Positions 43,320 to 52,472 are shown, counted from the first letter of the stretch. The stretch is DNA of 64,000 nucleotides from Prolixibacteraceae bacterium (GCA_003506435.1 DOAQ01000012.1:141999-205998); one strand, 5' to 3'. The notes: generated by a model not told the origin, from the sequence alone. Program-made: numbers and translations.

Positions 43320-44372
43320 CTATTCTGTGGTCTCGGTTTTCTTCGGAAACAGGATCGACAGGATAACACTTCCGATTAAAACAGACAAAACAATATACAG
43401 CGAATACGTCGATTTAAAACCAATTTCTTCCAGATAACTATGGAATAACAGTTTCAATCCGACATATATCAGCAAGATACTTACTCCAATGCTCAGGAAC
43501 CTGAATTTTTCAACCATATTGAAGATCAGGAAAAATAGCGAACGCAAGCCAATGATGGCGAAAATATTGGAGAAAAACACCACGAACGGATCAAGTGAAA
43601 CCGAAAAGATGGCCGGGATAGAATCCATGGCAAACAGCAGGTCGGTAAACTCGATGATAACCAAAACCAGAAACAAAGGGGTAAAATAAAAATTACCTTC
43701 CTTTTTAATACCAAAACGATTATCAACATATCCTTTGGTAATACGCAGGTGGCGCGACAGGTATTTTACCCAGCCGTAATCGTGAGGGTCTTTATGGTGT
43801 TCGTTTTTATTGAACAGGATCTTTCCGCCCTGAAAAACCAGGAACGCCCCGAAAACCAGCAATATCCATTCGAAACGCTGGATAAGGGCTGCCCCGGCAA
43901 AGATGAAAATAAAACGTAATACAATGGCGCCCAAGATTCCCCATAAAAGAACCGTTTTATAATTTTCGAAAGGAACTTTAAAACTTTTCAGCACCAGAAG
44001 AATAACGAATACATTGTCGACTGAAAGGGTTTCTTCGATAAAATAACCCGACAGGTAATTCATCGACATATAGTTGCGGTATTCAGCCAGCATCCCGGCA
44101 AAATCGGATGTCCGGAAACGCAGATCGGGCGCATATTTCTGAACTATTTCATTCAGGCTTTCCGGCGAGTCGATGCCATGAAGCAGATGGCCGAAATACT
44201 TCAGGAAAAAATAAAAGCCAATTGCCAGCAGTACCCAAACGGTGGTCCATCCCAACGCCTCGCGCGACGAAACAATATGCGATCCGCGGCCTACGACCAG
44301 CAGGTCGATCATCAGCACGGAAATAATAAACACAATAAAACCACCGAGTAATAAAATTTCGTTCGATATCAT
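43320..44372 (-). CDS. TerC/Alx family integral membrane protein
   Basis: 350 residues from the ATG at 44372; a TTG two codons upstream is less likely. It has about nine hydrophobic helices with the TerC motifs SREALGWTTVWVLLAIGFYF, FIEETLSVDNVFVILLVL (acidic SVDN) and EFTDLLFAMDSIPAIFSVSLDPF. The family includes Alx and TerC, linked to manganese export and metal insertion into exoenzymes. It follows the DUF502 gene directly on the minus strand. There is no room for a yybP-ykoY riboswitch in front of it. Confidence 0.93.
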   Translation of the reverse strand: MISNEILLLGGFIVFIISVLMIDLLVVGRGSHIVSSREALGWTTVWVLLAIGFYFFLKYFGHLLHGIDSPESLNEIVQKYAPDLRFRTSDFAGMLAEYRNYMSMNYLSGYFIEETLSVDNVFVILLVLKSFKVPFENYKTVLLWGILGAIVLRFIFIFAGAALIQRFEWILLVFGAFLVFQGGKILFNKNEHHKDPHDYGWVKYLSRHLRITKGYVDNRFGIKKEGNFYFTPLFLVLVIIEFTDLLFAMDSIPAIFSVSLDPFVVFFSNIFAIIGLRSLFFLIFNMVEKFRFLSIGVSILLIYVGLKLLFHSYLEEIGFKSTYSLYIVLSVLIGSVILSILFPKKTETTE

Positions 44373-44378
44373 GATCAA

Positions 44379-44951
44379 TTAATTAAAACGTGTTACACCT
44401 CCCGACACCATGAATTTCATGGCTTCCGCCGGGTTCATATCAAGCGGCTTGACAGCCGACGAATCTACAAAAAAAAGTTCACCTGAAAAGTTGTATGCGT
44501 GCGGAAAATAAACGGCCAGCATTCCTTCTATTCCAATGTCATCCAGACTTTCCTGTGTAATAAACCCCATTTTCCAAAGATTGTTCTCCCGATTGAAACA
44601 AACCATCACCGGCTTGCTGAATTTTTTTTCTTTGCCGACAAAAGCCGAAAACAAATCGGTGAGCGAACTGTAGATAACTTTCAGCAGCGGCGCACGGGTA
44701 AGCAACCTGTTGATCAATGCCTTTAATGGTTTCGCAATAATACTTTCGCCAACCAATCCAAGGACAGTCAGGAAAATGAAGATAAAAATAGCGCCCAGCC
44801 CGGGAATACTTTTTCCGAACCAGTCTTTAATGTAGTCGCGCAACAGGCCATCTACAAAGTCGAACATCAGGTAGATGGTATATGCCGTGATGATGAGGGG
44901 AGCCACCAGCACCAGACCTTTCAGGAAATACGAAAATATGCGTTTCATCAT
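44379..44951 (-). CDS. DUF502 family membrane protein
   Basis: 190 residues with two N-terminal membrane helices (KGLVLVAPLIITAYTIYLMF and GLGAIFIFIFLTVLGLVG) and a cytoplasmic beta-rich domain (KPVMVCFNRENNLWKMGFITQESL, VYFPHAYNFSGELFFVDSS). This is the standard DUF502 architecture. Its function is not established. It is first in a two-gene operon with TerC. Confidence 0.9.
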   Translation of the reverse strand: MMKRIFSYFLKGLVLVAPLIITAYTIYLMFDFVDGLLRDYIKDWFGKSIPGLGAIFIFIFLTVLGLVGESIIAKPLKALINRLLTRAPLLKVIYSSLTDLFSAFVGKEKKFSKPVMVCFNRENNLWKMGFITQESLDDIGIEGMLAVYFPHAYNFSGELFFVDSSAVKPLDMNPAEAMKFMVSGGVTRFN

Positions 44952-45528
44952 CTGTCTGAAATTTTTGCGAAAGATACAAATTCAACAGTGAAAACGTTGA
45001 AAAACAGAATGCCGTCAGATAAGAATTAACCCAGAAATCAGGCAAGGGTTCCCTGCTCCGGAATATCGTGCCTGAAAACTCAGCGACACATTCCGTTTCC
45101 GGAATACCTTGTTTGGAAACTCAGGCAGCACATTCTGCCTTCGGAATATCATGCCGGAAACTCAGGCAAGGGTTCCCGCCTTCGGAATGCCTTACCTGAA
45201 AATCCGGATGGCAAATCCCGGCGCTTAAACGACATGAAAACCGAATAGTGCATACTTTTTTAGCACAATAATAAAAAGACCTGTTGCGTGTATGATCTCT
45301 TCTCAAATAGTCATAAATTGTAGGGCAATTTGTTTTCACTTCTGTTCGAATCGGAGGGATGGAAACATTGAATGAAGAAGTGAAACGGATAAGGTTAAAA
45401 ATAAAGCAGAATATATTTTCGGAAAATGGAACGATATTATTTACATTGTCCAGAGATAAAGAAGAAATAAGTTTGTTTATATATTGCCGATCGTCAGGCA
45501 TTGTACATGGAACTAAAAACAAGAAAAT
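44952..45528. other. 577-bp intergenic region between DUF502 and SIMPL genes
   Basis: It contains the 41-bp tandem repeats (first half). The second half, 45230-45528, shows no coding pattern; frames through it are short or repeat-derived. Promoters for the divergent DUF502 (minus) and SIMPL (plus) genes must lie here. TATCTTTC on the minus strand at about 44970-44977 is a one-mismatch -7 candidate for DUF502. Confidence 0.4.
45019..45225. repeat. Diverged 41-42 bp tandem repeat, about five copies
   Basis: Units begin GGAATATC or GGAATACC at 45060, 45101, 45143 and 45184, with a partial copy ending at 45059. The shared core is GGAATAyCnTGCCTGgAAAC then TCAGGCA, ending in (a/g)TTCCnGCCTTC. Units are directly adjacent with no spacers. 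Several contain a short hairpin, for example AGGCAG/CTGCCT in the second unit and GGG/CCC plus AGGC/GCCT in the third. Copies 0 and 3 share AAGGGTTCCC, while copies 1 and 2 share ACACATTC. Confidence 0.75.
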
Positions 45529-46275
45529 ATGAAAACGAAAAGTACTCTTATCATTGTAGCAGGTCTTATCGCCGCATTTGCACTAAATGCCCTGATCACA
45601 GGACGGGCAATACAACGGTTCAAGAAAGAAGACCGGGCGATTTCAGTAAAAGGATTTTCTGAACGGGAAGTCAAATCGGACCTGGCGTTGTGGACGATCC
45701 AGTGCCGTGTTGCGAATAACAATTTAATGGAGGGCAGTCAATTAATTGAAGACGCCAAAAACAAAGTGGTTGACTTTCTAATCAACAACAACATTAAACC
45801 GGATGAAATCATTCAAAAGGATTTGGTTGTAAATGATAAAATGGCCCAGGAATACGGGAATTTCGATTCGAACAATAATCTGCGGTATATCATCGACAAG
45901 GTTATTCAGGTTCGAAGCAATAATGTCGATAATATTCAAAAAGTCAGCCGAATGACGGATGAACTACTGAAGGTAGGCGTTATACTGAACAACCAGTACG
46001 GAGGCGCAGTAAGGTATTATTTTACCAAACTCAATGAAGTGAAACCGGCCATGCTGACTGAAGCAACGAAGAATGCATACAATGCCGCGATTCAGTTTAC
46101 ATCTGAAAGTCAGGTAAAATTAGGTAAGTTAAAAAGAGCAAGTCAGGGGCTTTTCTCGATTGTCGACCGCGACGAATCCCTTTCCGGTCAGGGTGACGGA
46201 TTTTACATGCCGAACACAATGGATATATACAAGAAAGTCCGGGTCGTTGTAAGCGTGGAGTATTCTGTTGAGTAG
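45529..46275 (+). CDS. SIMPL (DUF541) domain protein
   Basis: 248 residues with an N-terminal uncleaved membrane anchor (STLIIVAGLIAAFALNALITG). A SIMPL/DUF541 periplasmic domain follows, with AISVKGFSEREVKSDLALWTI near the start, the central NNQYGGAVRYYF strand and the C-terminal KKVRVVVSVEYSV strand. Members form oligomeric rings, and a few are linked to oxidative stress or immune signalling, but the bacterial role is unclear. Monocistronic. Confidence 0.87.
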   Translation: MKTKSTLIIVAGLIAAFALNALITGRAIQRFKKEDRAISVKGFSEREVKSDLALWTIQCRVANNNLMEGSQLIEDAKNKVVDFLINNNIKPDEIIQKDLVVNDKMAQEYGNFDSNNNLRYIIDKVIQVRSNNVDNIQKVSRMTDELLKVGVILNNQYGGAVRYYFTKLNEVKPAMLTEATKNAYNAAIQFTSESQVKLGKLKRASQGLFSIVDRDESLSGQGDGFYMPNTMDIYKKVRVVVSVEYSVE

Positions 46276-46604
46276 TTTATGATGCTGATCGGTAAGGCAG
46301 AAAAATATTCTTAGTAAAGATTAGGCAGAATATTTTAATAAGTGAAGTTCTTATTTAAAAAAATCGCGAAAAATTTAAATAACGTCAATTTATTCGCGGA
46401 TGATTTTGTGTTTTAAAATGGATGCAAAAAGAAATTATTTTGTCAGAATCTTAATTCTTCTACTTTCAATTTCAACAAATCGCTAATAATTTCCGTGCTC
46501 CGAACTTTTTCCGTACCGTTTCTCCTGTTTTTTGAAGAAAAATGTACTTTTGTACACTTTCAAAATCAGAGATTTGATTAACAGATATTGAAATTTTAAA
46601 CATC
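46276..46604. other. 329-bp intergenic region upstream of asnS
   Basis: AT-rich. It contains an AAAATATTC/GAATATTTT inverted repeat (46302-46310 and 46328-46336), an AATAAG/CTTATT hairpin just after it, and the asnS promoter candidate. No gene is visible. Confidence 0.4.
46545..46552 (+). promoter_or_regulatory. Candidate -7 box for asnS
   Basis: TACTTTTG matches TAnnTTTG exactly, 52 bp before the asnS ATG. The -33 side is poor (CTG 17 bp upstream). Confidence 0.4.
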
Positions 46605-48041
46605 ATGAAACGACTGAAAATTAAAGAAGTTTTGACCGGTGACCAAATCGGTAAAGAAGTATTGGTAAAAGGATGGGTACGAACCAAACGAGGCAGTAAA
46701 AATGTAAATTTCATCGCTTTGAACGACGGCTCCACCATCAATAATTTGCAGGTTGTGGTTGATGTTGACAAATTCGGAGAAGAGCTTCTGAAAGATATAA
46801 ATACCAGCGCCTCGCTGGGTATTACCGGCGATTTGGTCGAGTCGCAGGGAAGCGGACAAAAGGTGGAACTGAATGCCAAAGAAATTATTATTTACGGGAA
46901 AGCCGATCCGGATAAATACCCGATTCAGCCGAAACGTCATACGCTCGAATTTTTGCGCGAGAATGCTCACCTGCGTTTCCGCACAGCCACGTTCAGCGCA
47001 GTGTTCCGCATCCGTCACGCCATGGCTTTTGCCATCCACAACTATTTCAACGACAAAGGTTTTGTCTACCTGCACACACCCATCATCACTGCATCGGATG
47101 CCGAAGGCGCCGGGCAGATGTTCCGTGTGAGCACGCTGGATGCAAAAAATCCGCCGTTGACGGAAGACGGAGCTATTGATTTCTCACAGGATTTTTTCGG
47201 AAAACCAACCAATCTGACGGTTTCCGGTCAGTTGGAAGGCGAACTGGGAGCCACCGCGCTGGGTGAAATTTACACCTTCGGACCGACCTTCCGTGCCGAA
47301 AATTCGAACACCACCCGCCACCTGGCCGAATTCTGGATGATTGAGCCGGAAATGGCGTTTTACGAGCTGGTCGACAACATGGATTTGGCCGAAGAATTCC
47401 TGAAATACCTGATTCGTTATGCGCTCGATAATTGTCTGGACGACCTGAAATTCCTCAGCGAACGTCTTGTAAACGAAGAAAAAGACAAACCGCAGGATCA
47501 GCGCTCAATGGAGTTGATAGAAAAACTAAACTTTGTGGTTAGCAACGATTTTGTTCGTTGCACGTACACCGAAGCAGTCGATATTCTGAAAAATTCAAAA
47601 ACCTGTAAAGCAGGCAAATTCCAGTTCCCCGTTGAATGGGGCGTTGATTTGCAAAGTGAACACGAACGGTATCTAGTTGAAAAACATTTCAAAAAGCCGG
47701 TTATCCTGATCAACTACCCGAAAGACATCAAAGCTTTTTACATGAAGCAAAACGATGACAACAAAACCGTTGCTGCGATGGACGTATTGTTTCCGCAAAT
47801 CGGTGAGATCATTGGTGGTTCGCAACGCGAAGAAGACCTGAATAAGCTGGAAACCCGCATGAAAGAAATGCACATCCCTGTGGAAGAAATGAGTTGGTAC
47901 CTTGACACCCGCCGTTTCGGGACCGTGCCACATGCCGGTTTTGGACTCGGTTTCGAACGTTTCATTCTTTTTGTGACCGGAATGGGCAATATCCGTGATG
48001 TGATTGCCTTCCCGCGTACACCAAAGAATGCCGAATTTTGA
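46605..48041 (+). CDS. asnS: Asparaginyl-tRNA synthetase
   Basis: A 478-residue class IIb synthetase that charges tRNA-Asn. The N-terminal OB-fold anticodon-binding domain (about 15-105) begins VLVKGWVRTKRGSKNVNFIALNDGS. Motif 1 is FRIRHAMAFAIHNYFNDKGFVYLHTP. Motif 2 is FGPTFRAENSNTTRHLAEFWMIEPE. Motif 3 is HAGFGLGFERFILFVTGMGNIRDVIAFPR. Length and motif order match bacterial AsnRS. Monocistronic with its own terminator. Confidence 0.98.
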   Translation: MKRLKIKEVLTGDQIGKEVLVKGWVRTKRGSKNVNFIALNDGSTINNLQVVVDVDKFGEELLKDINTSASLGITGDLVESQGSGQKVELNAKEIIIYGKADPDKYPIQPKRHTLEFLRENAHLRFRTATFSAVFRIRHAMAFAIHNYFNDKGFVYLHTPIITASDAEGAGQMFRVSTLDAKNPPLTEDGAIDFSQDFFGKPTNLTVSGQLEGELGATALGEIYTFGPTFRAENSNTTRHLAEFWMIEPEMAFYELVDNMDLAEEFLKYLIRYALDNCLDDLKFLSERLVNEEKDKPQDQRSMELIEKLNFVVSNDFVRCTYTEAVDILKNSKTCKAGKFQFPVEWGVDLQSEHERYLVEKHFKKPVILINYPKDIKAFYMKQNDDNKTVAAMDVLFPQIGEIIGGSQREEDLNKLETRMKEMHIPVEEMSWYLDTRRFGTVPHAGFGLGFERFILFVTGMGNIRDVIAFPRTPKNAEF

Positions 48042-48100
48042 AAAGCAAAAGAACGGATCGGATGATTTCGATTTATCCGATCAGCAAAGATAATACACCG

Positions 48101-48124
48101 GAGGTTGGCAATTTTGCCAGCCTC
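48101..48124 (+). terminator. Terminator of asnS
   Basis: GAGGTTGGC and GCCAGCCTC form a 9-bp stem (one G-U pair) with an AATTTT loop, followed by TTTTTG, 59 bp after the asnS stop. Confidence 0.78.
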
Positions 48125-48162
48125 TTTTTGTATCAGATGATTCAACATTCGTATAAAAACTA

Positions 48163-48170
48163 TATTTTTG
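48163..48170 (+). promoter_or_regulatory. Candidate -7 box for rpoN
   Basis: TATTTTTG matches TAnnTTTG exactly, 16 bp before the rpoN ATG. No -33 TTG at standard spacing. Confidence 0.38.
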
Positions 48171-48186
48171 AGAAAATTGTTTTTCT

Positions 48187-49641
48187 ATGGCCGAACAGAA
48201 ACTAAGTTTACAGCAAAAGTTGTTGCAGAAGCTGTCGCCTCAACAAATACAGGTAATCAAGTTACTAGAGATACCTGTTATGCAGTTGGAACAGCGCATC
48301 AAAAAAGAGCTGGAAGAAAACCCTGTTCTGGAGATGGCTTCCGAGTCGTCCGACATGGAAGAAAGTACACAGGATAACGAAGAACAGGATAACAGCAACG
48401 ACGATGAATTTTCGATCGAAGACTACATTGAAGACGATGAAATTCCAACCTACAGGCTCAATATAAACAATTATTCGCCCGACGACAGAGTGTCTGAAAT
48501 ACCCTTGTCCGGAGGGGTCAGTTTTCACGAATCGCTGGCCGAACAACTGGGTCTGACCGATCTGGATGATGAGAAAAAGAAAATTGCAGAATACATCATT
48601 GGCAATATCGACGAAGACGGCTACCTGCGCCGCGATTTGCTTTCCATCAGCGACGATTTGGCCTTTGCCCTGAATATGGACATTTCGGAAAAAGAACTGG
48701 CCGAGATACTGGAAATAATACAGGATTTCGATCCGCCGGGAGTGGGTGCCCGCGACCTTCAGGAAAACCTGATGTTACAAATCCAGCGCAAACGGGGAAA
48801 GGACTCAACCTGCCTGGCAGCGAAGATTATTCAGGATAATTTCGAAGAGTTTACCAGGAAGCATTACGACAAGATCATCCGCAAATATGAAATTACGGAA
48901 GAAGAGCTGAAAGCAGCCATCGATGAAATACTGAAGCTGAACCCCAAACCAGGCAGTTCGTACAGTAATCCGTTAAGCAAAACGAACCAGGTGATCACTC
49001 CCGATTTCATTCTGGATAATGTTGACGGAGAACTGGAATTAAGCCTGAACCAGAAGAATGTACCCGAGCTGAGGCTCAACGGAACGTACATGAACATGCT
49101 GAAGGCATACACTACCAATAAAAAATCGGCGCCCAGGGGACAGAAAGACGCAATGATGTTTGTGAAACAAAAGATGGATTCGGCAAAATGGTTTATCGAT
49201 GCCATCCGACAACGCCAGCATACCCTGCTGGTCACCATGATGGAGATTATCAGTTTTCAAAAAGAATATTTTCTCGACGGAGACGAAACCAAGATGAGGC
49301 CAATGATCCTGAAAGATATTGCCGACCGTACCGGGCTCGATATTTCGACCATTTCGAGGGTGTCGAACAGCAAATACATACAAACCCATTTTGGCATTTT
49401 CCCGCTAAAATATTTCTTTTCAGAAGGCATGCAAACCGATACCGGCGAAGAGGTTTCGACCCGCGAAATTAAATCGATATTGCAGGAGTGCATTGGAAAT
49501 GAAGACAAGCGCAAACCGCTTACTGACGAAAAACTGGGTCTGATCCTGAAAAAAAAATCATACCTTGTCGCCCGCCGCACCGTGGCCAAATACCGTGAAC
49601 AACTGGGCATTCCCGTGGCCCGATTGAGGAAGGAATTATAA
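48187..49641 (+). CDS. rpoN: RNA polymerase sigma-54 factor
   Basis: 484 residues. Region I is Gln/Leu-rich (LSLQQKLLQKLSPQQIQVIKLLEIP, 5-29) and contacts activator and start-site DNA. An acidic linker (about 52-80) follows. The core-binding domain (about 110-310) includes DFDPPGVGARDLQENLMLQI. The DNA-binding domain has an HTH (DIADRTGLDISTISRVSNSKYIQT) and the RpoN box ARRTVAKYR (about 462-470). No enhancer-binding activator is encoded in the window. Confidence 0.97.
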   Translation: MAEQKLSLQQKLLQKLSPQQIQVIKLLEIPVMQLEQRIKKELEENPVLEMASESSDMEESTQDNEEQDNSNDDEFSIEDYIEDDEIPTYRLNINNYSPDDRVSEIPLSGGVSFHESLAEQLGLTDLDDEKKKIAEYIIGNIDEDGYLRRDLLSISDDLAFALNMDISEKELAEILEIIQDFDPPGVGARDLQENLMLQIQRKRGKDSTCLAAKIIQDNFEEFTRKHYDKIIRKYEITEEELKAAIDEILKLNPKPGSSYSNPLSKTNQVITPDFILDNVDGELELSLNQKNVPELRLNGTYMNMLKAYTTNKKSAPRGQKDAMMFVKQKMDSAKWFIDAIRQRQHTLLVTMMEIISFQKEYFLDGDETKMRPMILKDIADRTGLDISTISRVSNSKYIQTHFGIFPLKYFFSEGMQTDTGEEVSTREIKSILQECIGNEDKRKPLTDEKLGLILKKKSYLVARRTVAKYREQLGIPVARLRKEL

Positions 49642-49686
49642 AATCGATCCCATTCCATATTTCATTATCAACTTTTTTGGCAAAAA

Positions 49687-49714
49687 AAATGCCCCGTCTG
49701 GTAACGGAGCATTT
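49687..49714 (-). terminator. Terminator of pnp
   Basis: An 11-position stem with one mismatch pairs 49687-49697 with 49704-49714 around a 6-nt loop. Read from the minus strand it ends GGGGCATTTTTTTT, a strong intrinsic terminator 17 bp after the pnp stop. It may also stop rpoN transcription from the other side. Confidence 0.8.
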
Positions 49715-49730
49715 CTGTATCGATTGAAAT

Positions 49731-52043
49731 TTAATTTCTATCTCTCGGGGGTCTGCGGTCGCCTCCATAGTCGCGACGATCGCCACCACCACGGTTGTCG
49801 CGGCGGTCGCCACCACGATCACCATCTCTGCGTGGACGGTCGCCTCCGCGATCTCCGCCACGGTCGCCATCCCTGCGGGGAGGACGGTCGCCTGCCGGTC
49901 TGTCAACATAACCTTCAGGTTTTGGCAATAATACTTTTCTCGAAAGTTTCAGTTTGCCGTCGCGTTCAAGTTCAATCAGTTTCACTTCCACTTCTTCGCC
50001 TTCGCGCAAAACGTCTTCAACATTCATGATGCGTTCCCAGCTAACTTCTGAAATGTGGAGCAATCCTTCTTTTCCCGGCATAATTTCAACAAAGGCGCCA
50101 AACGATGTGATCGATTTAACTTTTCCCTTGTAGATTTCGCCTTTTTCAGGAACAGCGATAATTTTTTTCAGACGGGCAATTGCATCGTCCAGGGCTTCTT
50201 TGTTCGGGCCGGCAACCTGTACCATTCCATATCCGTCGATTTCTTCAATAACAATAACCGTGTTGGTTTCTTCCTGAAGTTTCTGGATATTTTTTCCGCC
50301 CGGGCCAATGATTGGTCCAATCATGTCTTTCGGTACCTGGATAGTTTCGATACGCGGTACATTCGGTTTGAAATCAGGACGAGGTTCGGCAATCACTTCA
50401 AGGATTTTGCCCAGGATGTGCATGCGGCCTTCTTTGGCCTGGTGCAGTGCTTTTGAAAGCACTTCGTACGACAAACCATCTACTTTGATATCCATCTGGG
50501 TAGCGGTAATTCCTTTTTCGGTACCGGTTACTTTGAAATCCATATCTCCGAGGTGGTCTTCGTCGCCGAGAATATCGGAAAGAACGGCGAATTTATCGGA
50601 ATCTTTGTCTGTAATCAAACCCATGGCGATACCCGAAACAGGGCGTTTCATTTTTAAACCACTGTCGAGCATACACATGGTTCCGGCACAAACCGTAGCC
50701 ATCGATGACGACCCATTCGATTCCAAAATGTCGGAAACAATGCGTACCACATACGGGAAATCTTCAGGAATCATGCGTTTCAGGGCACGTAAAGCGAGGT
50801 TCCCGTGTCCGATTTCACGGCGTCCCAATCCGCGTGGAACTTTGGCTTCACCCACGCAGAAAGGCGGGAAATTATAATGAAGCATGAATTTTTCAGTTCC
50901 CTGAACGGTAACACCGTCAATCATTTTCTCGTTGAGCTTGCTGCCCAGTGTGATCGATGACAACGACTGTGTTTCGCCGCGGGTGAAAATAGCCGATCCG
51001 TGCGATCCCGGCAAATAATTAACTTCACCCCAGATAGGACGGATTTGAGTGGTTGTACGGCCATCCAGACGGATTCCGTCATCCAGGATCATGCGGCGCA
51101 TCGCTTCTTTTTCCACATCGTGAAAATAGCGTTTGATCAGCATTTCCTTTTGTCCCAAATCGATTTGTTCGTTGCCTTCATTTTCAGCTTTATACGCTTC
51201 GATGAATTCATTGCGGATAGCCTCGAATGACGACATCCTCAATTGTTTATCTTTAATTTGCGCTTTGGCAGTTTCGTAGCATTTTGCGTAGGTTGCTTCT
51301 TTGACTGCAACTTTCAGGTCGGCATCGTTTACTTCGTGACAGTATTCGCGTTTCACCACACCTACTTCGGCAGCCAGTTCTTCCTGTGCTTTGCAATGCA
51401 CACGGATGGCTTCGTGGGCCACTTTAATGGCTTCGAGCATATCTTCTTCCGACACTTCGTCCATTTCGCCTTCCACCATCATGATGTTGTCGTGCGATGC
51501 GGCCACCATGATGTCGATGTCGCATTTTTTCAACTGTGCAGCGCTTGGGTTGATGATAAATTCACCGTTAAGGCGTGCCACACGTACTTCTGAAATCGGA
51601 GTTACAAAAGGTACATCTGAAACGGCAATAGCTGCCGATGCGGCCAATCCGGCCAGCGAATCGGGCATCACATCCGGATCAACGGAAATCAGGGAAATCA
51701 TCACCGCTGTTTCAGCATGATAATCTTCCGGGAATAAAGGACGGATAGCGCGGTCAACCAGACGGGCTACCAAAATCTCATCGTCTGACGGACGGGATTC
51801 CCTTTTCAGGAAACCACCGGGGAAACGGCCTGCTGCCGAGAATTTCTCGCGGTAGTCAACCGAAACCGGCATAAAATCAACATTTTCGTTTGCTTCTCTG
51901 GCCGAAACGACTGTGGCCAGCAACATCGTGTCCCCCATACGTACAACAACTGAACCATCGGCCTGTTTGGCCAGACGACCGGTTTCAATTGAAATCGTAC
52001 GGCCATCGCCAAGGTCAATTGTCTTGATAATAGCTTGACTCAT
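49731..52043 (-). CDS. pnp: Polyribonucleotide nucleotidyltransferase (PNPase) with RGD-rich tail
   Basis: A 770-residue phosphorolytic 3'-5' exoribonuclease. Two RNase PH domains are present, with FPGGFLKRESRPSDDEILVARL in the first and HGSAIFTRGETQ plus the catalytic GDEDHLGDMDFKVTGT segment in the second. A KH domain (MIGPIIGPGGKNIQKLQEET) and an S1 domain (YKGKVKSITSFGAFVEIMPGKEGLLHISEV) follow. After S1 comes a 57-residue tail (714-770) of Asp, Arg and Gly repeats such as DRGGDRGGDRPRRDGDRGGD, likely an RNA-contacting disordered arm. It lies downstream of rpsO, the classical rpsO-pnp order. Confidence 0.97.
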   Translation of the reverse strand: MSQAIIKTIDLGDGRTISIETGRLAKQADGSVVVRMGDTMLLATVVSAREANENVDFMPVSVDYREKFSAAGRFPGGFLKRESRPSDDEILVARLVDRAIRPLFPEDYHAETAVMISLISVDPDVMPDSLAGLAASAAIAVSDVPFVTPISEVRVARLNGEFIINPSAAQLKKCDIDIMVAASHDNIMMVEGEMDEVSEEDMLEAIKVAHEAIRVHCKAQEELAAEVGVVKREYCHEVNDADLKVAVKEATYAKCYETAKAQIKDKQLRMSSFEAIRNEFIEAYKAENEGNEQIDLGQKEMLIKRYFHDVEKEAMRRMILDDGIRLDGRTTTQIRPIWGEVNYLPGSHGSAIFTRGETQSLSSITLGSKLNEKMIDGVTVQGTEKFMLHYNFPPFCVGEAKVPRGLGRREIGHGNLALRALKRMIPEDFPYVVRIVSDILESNGSSSMATVCAGTMCMLDSGLKMKRPVSGIAMGLITDKDSDKFAVLSDILGDEDHLGDMDFKVTGTEKGITATQMDIKVDGLSYEVLSKALHQAKEGRMHILGKILEVIAEPRPDFKPNVPRIETIQVPKDMIGPIIGPGGKNIQKLQEETNTVIVIEEIDGYGMVQVAGPNKEALDDAIARLKKIIAVPEKGEIYKGKVKSITSFGAFVEIMPGKEGLLHISEVSWERIMNVEDVLREGEEVEVKLIELERDGKLKLSRKVLLPKPEGYVDRPAGDRPPRRDGDRGGDRGGDRPRRDGDRGGDRRDNRGGGDRRDYGGDRRPPRDRN

Positions 52044-52122
52044 AATTCTTTTTTGATAATTAATTTAACAAATGTCTAATCTCGTGGTGGGGATTTTCTG
52101 ACATCAACTGAAAAAAAACAAG

Positions 52123-52149
52123 AACTGAATTTCGTTGAATTTTTCAGTT
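52123..52149 (-). other. Hairpin in the pnp 5' leader
   Basis: AACTGAA (52123-52129) and TTCAGTT (52143-52149) can form a 7-bp stem in the rpsO-pnp intergenic RNA, ahead of the pnp start. PNPase mRNAs are often autoregulated at a leader hairpin; here that is only inferred from position. Confidence 0.35.
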
Positions 52150-52158
52150 GTATTCAAA

Positions 52159-52198
52159 AATAAGAAAAGGCAATAAATATATTGCCCTTTCTCTTATT
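52159..52198 (-). terminator. Terminator of rpsO
   Basis: A long imperfect hairpin has AATAAGAAAAGGCAATA on the left arm and TATTGCC plus CTTTCTCTTATT on the right, with a 4-nt loop. The minus-strand end is T-rich. It lies directly after the rpsO stop, so it may attenuate rather than fully separate pnp transcription. Confidence 0.7.
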
Positions 52199-52202
52199 TT
52201 TT

Positions 52203-52472
52203 TTACCGACGTAAACCTAATTGTTTAACGATCTCACGGTAACGTCCAATGTCTTTTTTCTTCAGGTAGTCGAGCAGGCGGCGGCGTTTACCAACCAAAC
52301 TGATCAATGCACGCTGGGTGCCGAAGTCTTTTTTATTCACTTTCAGGTGCTCGGTAAGGTGAGCAATCCGGTACGAAAATAATGCAACCTGACCTTCGGC
52401 CGAACCGGTGTCTTTTGCATCTTTACCAAACTTTTCAAAAAACTCTGCTTTCTTTTCAGGAGTTAAATACAT
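52203..52472 (-). CDS. rpsO: 30S ribosomal protein S15
   Basis: 89 residues, the usual S15 length. Recognisable family segments are GSAEGQVALFSYRIAHLTEHL, KDFGTQRALISLVGKRRRLLDYLKKKD and RYREIVKQLGLRR. It binds 16S rRNA helices 20-22 and joins the central domain during assembly. It is upstream of pnp with a hairpin between them. A good promoter lies about 90 bp upstream. Confidence 0.98.
   Translation of the reverse strand: MYLTPEKKAEFFEKFGKDAKDTGSAEGQVALFSYRIAHLTEHLKVNKKDFGTQRALISLVGKRRRLLDYLKKKDIGRYREIVKQLGLRR

Noticed and set aside
43213..43437. 74-codon frame overlapping the isomerase end and terC 3' end
   Set aside because: More than half lies antisense to terC, it has no family features, and it overlaps the isomerase stop by chance.
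44372..44378. yybP-ykoY manganese riboswitch in front of terC
   Set aside because: The DUF502 stop codon is only a few bases upstream, so there is no space for a riboswitch.
45019..45225. Possible CRISPR array
   Set aside because: The 41-bp units are directly adjacent with no spacers and are themselves diverged, and no cas genes are in the window.
45121..45522. 133-codon minus-strand frame through the tandem repeat region
   Set aside because: Its C-terminal half is translated 41-bp repeat and the rest has no protein-like pattern.
50308..50877. 189-codon open frame opposite pnp
   Set aside because: Antisense shadow of PNPase; no start signals, no recognisable domain.
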